Below are positions 60,056 through 64,000 of a DNA stretch of 64,000 nucleotides, piece by piece. Position numbers and translations under genes: made by a program. The DNA is from Burkholderiaceae bacterium DAT-1 (lineage in GTDB: Bacteria; Pseudomonadota; Gammaproteobacteria; Burkholderiales; Chitinimonadaceae), in the NCBI GenBank assembly GCA_019084025.1, contig JAHRBI010000004.1:124001-188000 (forward strand). Reading direction: 5' to 3'. Under the pieces are notes generated by a model. It saw nothing but the letters and a program-made list of their open reading frames with translations, did no database searches and was not told the origin of the DNA. Each line of letters starts with the position of its first letter. Position 1 is the first letter of the stretch.

Positions 60056-60814
60056 TCATCGGAAGGTATCGAATGTCAGCTTGATGATCAGTGCAACCAC
60101 CAGTCCGATGAACAACAAGCGGATGATACGTGTGCCACCCTTGAGTGCCAGCCGGGTACCCACCATTGCGCCCCCCATATTGGCCACAGCCATCGGAATG
60201 GCAAACTGGTACAACACATGCCCTGCTGGCATAAAGATAATCAGCGCGGCGAGATTGGTGGCTAGATTGACGATTTTAGCGGCACTGGTTGCGCGCAGAA
60301 AATCAAATCCGAAAAAGCGAATGAACAGAAAAATCAGGAAACTGCCGGTACCGGGGCCAAAGAAGCCATCGTAAAAGCCAATGGCGCCGCCAATTGAAAG
60401 CGCAATCAGCATCTCTTTGCGTCCAATGTGCTGCGGGCGGTGCAAGGCGCCAAAGTCTTTCTTGTGCATTGTGTACAGCAGCATCACGACAAGCAGGCCA
60501 AGAACCAGTGGCCGCATCCAGTCTTTGGGAACGCGTCCGGCTATTTCTGCGCCGCCCAGAGAAAAGACAAAGGCGGTGATGGCGGTGGCTATGACCAGTC
60601 GCCACGCCATATCCACCTTGCGTGCGTATCGCCATCCGGCAAGTGCTGTACCGAAGACCGATGAGAACTTATTGGTACCCAGCAGGGTGGCTGGCAACTG
60701 ATTGGGTAAGGTGGCAAACAGGCCGGGAACCTGAATGAGCCCCCCTCCGCCTACCGCCGCGTCAATCAGTCCTGCAGAAAAGGAAAAGGCAATCAGGAGA
60801 AGGGTGTCGTTCAT
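60056..60814 (-). CDS. Sulfite exporter TauE/SafE (TSUP) family transporter
   Basis: 252-aa inner-membrane protein with about eight helices. The family signature is FSFSAGLIDAAVGGGGLIQVPGL at the N-terminus and GAIGFYDGFFGPGTGSFLIFLFIRFFGFDFLRATSAAKIVNLATNLA in the second half. Members export sulfite, sulfoacetate or other organosulfur anions; the cargo is not predictable. ATG at 60814 gives a normal membrane start; an upstream start (60853) would overlap the TetR gene. It follows the TetR gene on the same strand. Confidence 0.86.
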   Translation of the reverse strand: MNDTLLLIAFSFSAGLIDAAVGGGGLIQVPGLFATLPNQLPATLLGTNKFSSVFGTALAGWRYARKVDMAWRLVIATAITAFVFSLGGAEIAGRVPKDWMRPLVLGLLVVMLLYTMHKKDFGALHRPQHIGRKEMLIALSIGGAIGFYDGFFGPGTGSFLIFLFIRFFGFDFLRATSAAKIVNLATNLAALIIFMPAGHVLYQFAIPMAVANMGGAMVGTRLALKGGTRIIRLLFIGLVVALIIKLTFDTFR

Positions 60815-60855
60815 GAGGTAGCGGTGAGGTGCGCTCACCGCTACAGCGTTCACTG

Positions 60856-61563
60856 TCAGGCAGTCGAGCGTGTCATGTCGATAATATGGCTAATCTGGCG
60901 ACCCACATGGGTGCGCAGACGATCTGTGCTCATCGTGTTGGCGCTGTTCAGGCAGTCGAATTCCAGTCGGTGCATGATGCACAGAACAAGTTCGGCGTCG
61001 ATTTCTGCCTGTGCAGCGTCGGTCGACAATGGGCGCAGAATACTGGCGATACTGCTGACCAGACGGGCGCGATGCGCTTCCGCCTTGACTCTGAGGGCAG
61101 GTTCAAGTCGGTAAAGGTACAGGAAATTCAGCTCGACTGCGATACCTGTGGGGTGCTCAATCGTAATTGAGGTCAGGAAATCGGTCAGGATATCGGTAAA
61201 GTTGAGCTTAATTGCCGTACGAACTGACTCGTCATTGAACTGCTGCGGAGCGTATTGGGCCAGATAGTCTGCCATGGCCTTGAACACTCGCTCATGATCA
61301 GACTCCACTTGCGCGGTGAAGTGATCAAATGCCTGTTCAATCAGATCGGTCAGGCTCTTGAAAAAGTAGGTTGTCAGGGATAGCGGGACATCGGCTTCGG
61401 CAGCGATGACGCGATGGGTAACATTGTGCAGGCCAAGCTTAGCAATCGATACAAGTGCCGCGTCCAGAATGGTTTGGCGGGACTTTTCCCCTTTGGCTCG
61501 ACGGCGTCGGACTGGCTTCGCGGTAACATGCTCGACCGGGACTTCAATAACAGACGGTTCCAC
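60856..61563 (-). CDS. TetR family transcriptional regulator
   Basis: 235-aa TetR regulator. After a basic 20-residue N-terminus (VRRRRAKGEKSRQ), the helix-turn-helix reads TILDAALVSIAKLGLHNVTHRVIAAEADVPLSLTTYFFKSLTDLIEQAF. The ligand domain is helical and unrecognised. It is upstream of the TSUP gene on the same strand (41 bases), so it may control export and its own expression. A TGACTTT-AA-AAAGTCA palindrome lies 53 bases upstream and is a candidate operator. Confidence 0.87.
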   Translation of the reverse strand: MEPSVIEVPVEHVTAKPVRRRRAKGEKSRQTILDAALVSIAKLGLHNVTHRVIAAEADVPLSLTTYFFKSLTDLIEQAFDHFTAQVESDHERVFKAMADYLAQYAPQQFNDESVRTAIKLNFTDILTDFLTSITIEHPTGIAVELNFLYLYRLEPALRVKAEAHRARLVSSIASILRPLSTDAAQAEIDAELVLCIMHRLEFDCLNSANTMSTDRLRTHVGRQISHIIDMTRSTA

Positions 61564-61970
61564 TGTGTGTGCTCACTTCTGGGTAGCTTGAAAAGGCAGG
61601 TTGTGCTGTACTGTGTGACTTTAAAAAGTCAAGTTGAATTAAGGGCTCTTATCGGCCATCTTTTTTCGTTTGCCTGTTCAACCCATGCCTGGAGACAACT
61701 GTGTCCGGGAGGGTGTCCCTGTTGCGCTTTTTGCAAGTTTCCTTGCGCGCATTGTTTCGTTCACCTATGGTGCCGCCGGGACAAATATAGTGTTTTGTTA
61801 TATTTTGTTTTTTACGAGCAATATATTAAAAGTTCTGCGCTGTTTTGCGCAAGTCCTCTGTTAGGTGCCGAAGATCGGAATGGCTGACGAGCGGTCTGTC
61901 AGCATGATAGAATTCAAAGGTTTTCCATGGTTTGGAAGATGATCAGTGGATTTGTGCAGGGAGACGTATC
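61564..61970. other. 407-base AT-rich gap
   Basis: No gene is supported between the TetR and FmdB genes. A hydrophobic-looking plus-strand open frame at 61670-61864 has no ribosome binding site or recognisable family. The stretch 61770-61850 is very T-rich. It holds the divergent promoters of the flanking genes and the palindrome at 61616. Confidence 0.5.
61616..61631. promoter_or_regulatory. Candidate TetR operator
   Basis: TGACTTT-AA-AAAGTCA is a perfect 7-2-7 palindrome, 53 bases upstream of the TetR start. TetR proteins typically bind such sites in their own promoter. No second copy is seen in the window. Confidence 0.55.
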
Positions 61971-62234
61971 GTGCCAATTTTTGATTATCAATGCAGCGCT
62001 TGCGGTCATCGTGACGAAGTGTTGCAGAAGCTGTCGGATGCGCCCCTCAGCGTCTGTCCCGCCTGTGGCAAGGATGCATATGCAAAATGCCTGTCTGCAG
62101 CAGGGTTCCAGCTGAAAGGTTCGGGCTGGTATGCTACTGACTTTAAGGGTGGCTCGACTGCATCGTCCGCCCCTGAGCCTGCTCCGGCTGCGGCGCATGC
62201 ATGTGGTACTGGTGGCTGTGGCGGGTGTGCGTAG
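61971..62234 (+). CDS. FmdB family zinc-ribbon protein
   Basis: 87-aa protein with a CxxC-x(n)-CxxC zinc ribbon: PIFDYQCSACGHRDEVLQKLSDAPLSVCPACGK, the FmdB signature, then GFQLKGSGWYATDFK and a low-complexity Ala/Pro linker to a Cys-rich end (CGTGGCGGCA). The start is a GTG with AGGGAG 7 bases upstream. It precedes a DUF502 gene and aspS, a common betaproteobacterial order. Function unknown; it may bind nucleic acid or metal. Confidence 0.86.
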   Translation: MPIFDYQCSACGHRDEVLQKLSDAPLSVCPACGKDAYAKCLSAAGFQLKGSGWYATDFKGGSTASSAPEPAPAAAHACGTGGCGGCA

Positions 62235-62305
62235 TTCCGACTGAATGACAACGGCCGACTGTGGCAAAATCGCCAAAAGTTGGCCTCACCGGACGTGATG
62301 CAACG

Positions 62306-62941
62306 ATGAGAAGATACTTTGTAACGGGTTTACTGATCTGGGTTCCGCTGGGTATTACGCTGTGGGTGATTAGTACACTTGTTCGCACCATGGATAGCAT
62401 TCTGGTGCTGCTTCCACCGCAATTCCGTCCGGCAGAGTATCTGGGTCTGCATATCCCCGGTCTGGGTGTGGTGTTTGTCCTGCTGGTGGTACTGCTGACA
62501 GGTTTGCTGACGGCTAACATCCTTGGGCAGCGTCTGGTGCGATTTTGGGAAGAAGTCCTGAATCGAATTCCAGTCGTGAAATCCATCTACGGTAGCGTCA
62601 AGCAGGTGTCGGATACGGTGTTGTCTGATTCTGGTCAGGCATTCCGTAAAGCCCTTCTGGTGCGTTTTCCGCATCAGGATGTGTGGACGGTGGCGTTTCT
62701 GACGGGTAGTCCTGCGGCGGAAATTGCGCAGCATCTTGATGCTGAATACGTATCCGTCTATGTGCCGACGACGCCAAATCCGACCTCCGGCTATTTCATG
62801 ATTGTGCGTCGGAGCGATACCATCGAACTGGAAATCAGTGTCGATGAGGCATTGAAGTACGTGATTTCAATGGGCGTGGTGGCACCAAAGCCATCGAGCC
62901 CGGCTAATGCAGTCACACCTGAAAAGTGTGTTAACTGCTGA
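62306..62941 (+). CDS. DUF502 family membrane protein
   Basis: 211-aa inner-membrane protein with two N-terminal helices (YFVTGLLIWVPLGITLWVI and VVFVLLVVLLTGLLTANILG) and a cytoplasmic region with the family block RIPVVKSIYGSVKQVSDTVL and STxxPTSGYFMIV (PTTPNPTSG). DUF502 has no known activity. I prefer the ATG at 62306; a GTG at 62261 (226 aa) is possible. It is upstream of aspS, 100 bases away. Confidence 0.84.
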   Translation: MRRYFVTGLLIWVPLGITLWVISTLVRTMDSILVLLPPQFRPAEYLGLHIPGLGVVFVLLVVLLTGLLTANILGQRLVRFWEEVLNRIPVVKSIYGSVKQVSDTVLSDSGQAFRKALLVRFPHQDVWTVAFLTGSPAAEIAQHLDAEYVSVYVPTTPNPTSGYFMIVRRSDTIELEISVDEALKYVISMGVVAPKPSSPANAVTPEKCVNC

Positions 62942-63041
62942 CATTGAATTTGCGCGATGTCCTGCATGCGGGTTGATTGAAGCGTGCGCGACATCGCTTT
63001 TGGTTTTGAACAATACATAGAATCTTCACAGGGTCATCCCG

Positions 63042-64000
63042 ATGCGTACCGATTATTGTGGCTTGATTGACAAGCGTTTCCTGTCCCAGACCGTGACTGT
63101 CAAAGGTTGGGCTCACCGTCGCCGTGACCATGGTGGCGTGATTTTTATCGATCTGCGCGACCGCGAAGGTCTGGTGCAGGTGGTGATCGATCCGGATACC
63201 CCGGAAGCGTTCAAACTCGCTGACAGCGTGCGTTCCGAGTTCGTGCTGTCCATTACTGGTATCGTGCGCGAGCGTCCGGCTGGCACCTCCAACGCTAATC
63301 TGATCTCCGGCGAAATCGAAATTCTGGCCAAGGACATCGAAATCCTGAACGCGGCTGCAACGCCACCGTTCCAGATCGACGACGAAAACCTGAGCGAAAT
63401 GACCCGTCTGCAGCATCGCGTGATTGATCTGCGTCGTCCGGCCATGCAGAAGAATATGCGTCTGCGTTACAAGGTCGCGCTGCTGGTGCGTAATTTCCTG
63501 GATAGCCGTGGCTTCATCGACATCGAAACACCGATGCTGACCCGTTCGACACCGGAAGGTGCGCGCGATTATCTGGTGCCGAGCCGTGTGCACGATGGCA
63601 GTTTCTTTGCGCTGCCGCAGTCCCCTCAGCTGTTCAAGCAGCTGCTGATGGTGGCGGGCTACGATCGCTACTACCAGATCACCAAGTGCTTCCGTGACGA
63701 AGATCTGCGTGCAGACCGTCAGCCTGAATTCACCCAGATCGACGTGGAAACTTCGTTCCTGAACGAAGAAGAAATCATGTCCATCATGGAAGACATGGCT
63801 GTTCACGTCTTCAAGGAAGCCATCGGCGTGGATCTGGGCTCCTTCCCGCGCATGCCTTACGACGAAGCCATGTTCTACTACGGCTCTGACAAGCCGGATA
63901 TGCGTGTGAGCCTTAAGTTCACCGAACTGACTGACGTCATGAAGGATGTGCCGTTCAAGGTGTTCAGCGGCGCCGCAAACATGGAAGGTGGTCGTGTGGT
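63042..64000 (+). CDS. aspS: Aspartate-tRNA ligase (5' part)
   Basis: Class II aminoacyl-tRNA synthetase, with 319 residues visible of about 600. The N-terminal OB-fold anticodon-binding domain has [45 protein letters not shown]. The catalytic-domain motifs seen are [25 protein letters not shown] (motif 1), [18 protein letters not shown] and [29 protein letters not shown] (motif 2). The bacterial-type insertion begins [20 protein letters not shown]. The C-terminus is beyond the right edge. The start is supported by homology. Confidence 0.96.
   Translation, partial: MRTDYCGLIDKRFLSQTVTVKGWAHRRRDHGGVIFIDLRDREGLVQVVIDPDTPEAFKLADSVRSEFVLSITGIVRERPAGTSNANLISGEIEILAKDIEILNAAATPPFQIDDENLSEMTRLQHRVIDLRRPAMQKNMRLRYKVALLVRNFLDSRGFIDIETPMLTRSTPEGARDYLVPSRVHDGSFFALPQSPQLFKQLLMVAGYDRYYQITKCFRDEDLRADRQPEFTQIDVETSFLNEEEIMSIMEDMAVHVFKEAIGVDLGSFPRMPYDEAMFYYGSDKPDMRVSLKFTELTDVMKDVPFKVFSGAANMEGGRV

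Noticed and set aside
61670-61864. Hydrophobic small open frame upstream of the FmdB gene
   Set aside because: No ribosome binding site; the apparent hydrophobicity comes from a T-rich stretch.
1-64000. CRISPR arrays, insertion sequences, phage genes or integrase/att sites
   Set aside because: No regularly spaced repeats, transposase or integrase reading frames were seen. The tRNA-Ser gene has no partial duplicate nearby that would mark an integration site.

Overview
The window is a chromosomal stretch of a Gram-negative bacterium, very probably a betaproteobacterium of the Neisseriales/Chromobacteriaceae type. This is inferred from an EF-P with arginine at residue 32 beside the rhamnosyltransferase EarP, from heat-shock promoters with CTTGAAA/CCCCAC boxes upstream of grpE and dnaK, and from the overall gene content and moderate-to-high GC. 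I see no insertion sequence, phage gene, CRISPR array or rRNA. There is one tRNA, tRNA-Ser(UGA).

Layout. 1-2031: creC (cut by the left edge), creB and an exported protein of unknown function. 2.2-7.9 kb: small metabolic and regulatory genes, including an M48 peptidase, a carboxymuconolactone decarboxylase-family protein with a divergent LysR gene, and an ArsR gene divergent from a NIPSNAP/ABM pair. 7.9-10.8 kb: a Fur-box-like site followed by a Cys/His-rich small protein, a DUF2325 protein and a ChrA transporter. 10.8-17 kb: two exported zinc peptidases (M13 and reprolysin-like) around a LytS/LytTR-type two-component pair. 17.3 kb: an ABC-F ATPase.

19.1-29.2 kb is the most striking region. 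It holds twelve genes: an FAD amine oxidase-like protein, DUF1365, a cyclopropane-fatty-acid-synthase-like methyltransferase, DUF1295, a TetR regulator, a renalase-like FAD protein, an Fe-S photolyase/cryptochrome, a DUF3833 lipoprotein, DUF2256, an SDR without its catalytic Tyr, a chalcone-isomerase-like protein and DUF2878. All three divergent promoters in this block carry two copies of the palindrome TACYNNNNRGTA, and in each case the two copies start exactly 20 bp apart. I infer one regulon controlled by the local TetR protein, devoted to membrane-lipid modification and light or oxidative damage.

29.3-41 kb: tRNA-Ser, BI-1/YccA, a Kir-type potassium channel, an uncharacterised 530-aa protein, a class D beta-lactamase, an acyltransferase, an NAD(P)-binding protein with a divergent LysR gene, an AT-rich pair of unknown genes, rlmD, a CDF cation transporter and thpR. 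41-44.7 kb: the glyoxylate shunt (glcB and aceA). 45-48.9 kb: grpE-dnaK-dnaJ. 49-50.7 kb: earP-efp. 50.9-57.5 kb: pyruvate kinase, exbD-tonB-exbB, maleylacetoacetate isomerase and a TonB-dependent receptor. 57.6-61.6 kb: clsB with a ybhP-like gene, nudB, a TSUP transporter and a TetR gene. 62-64 kb: an FmdB-family protein, a DUF502 protein and aspS, cut by the right edge.
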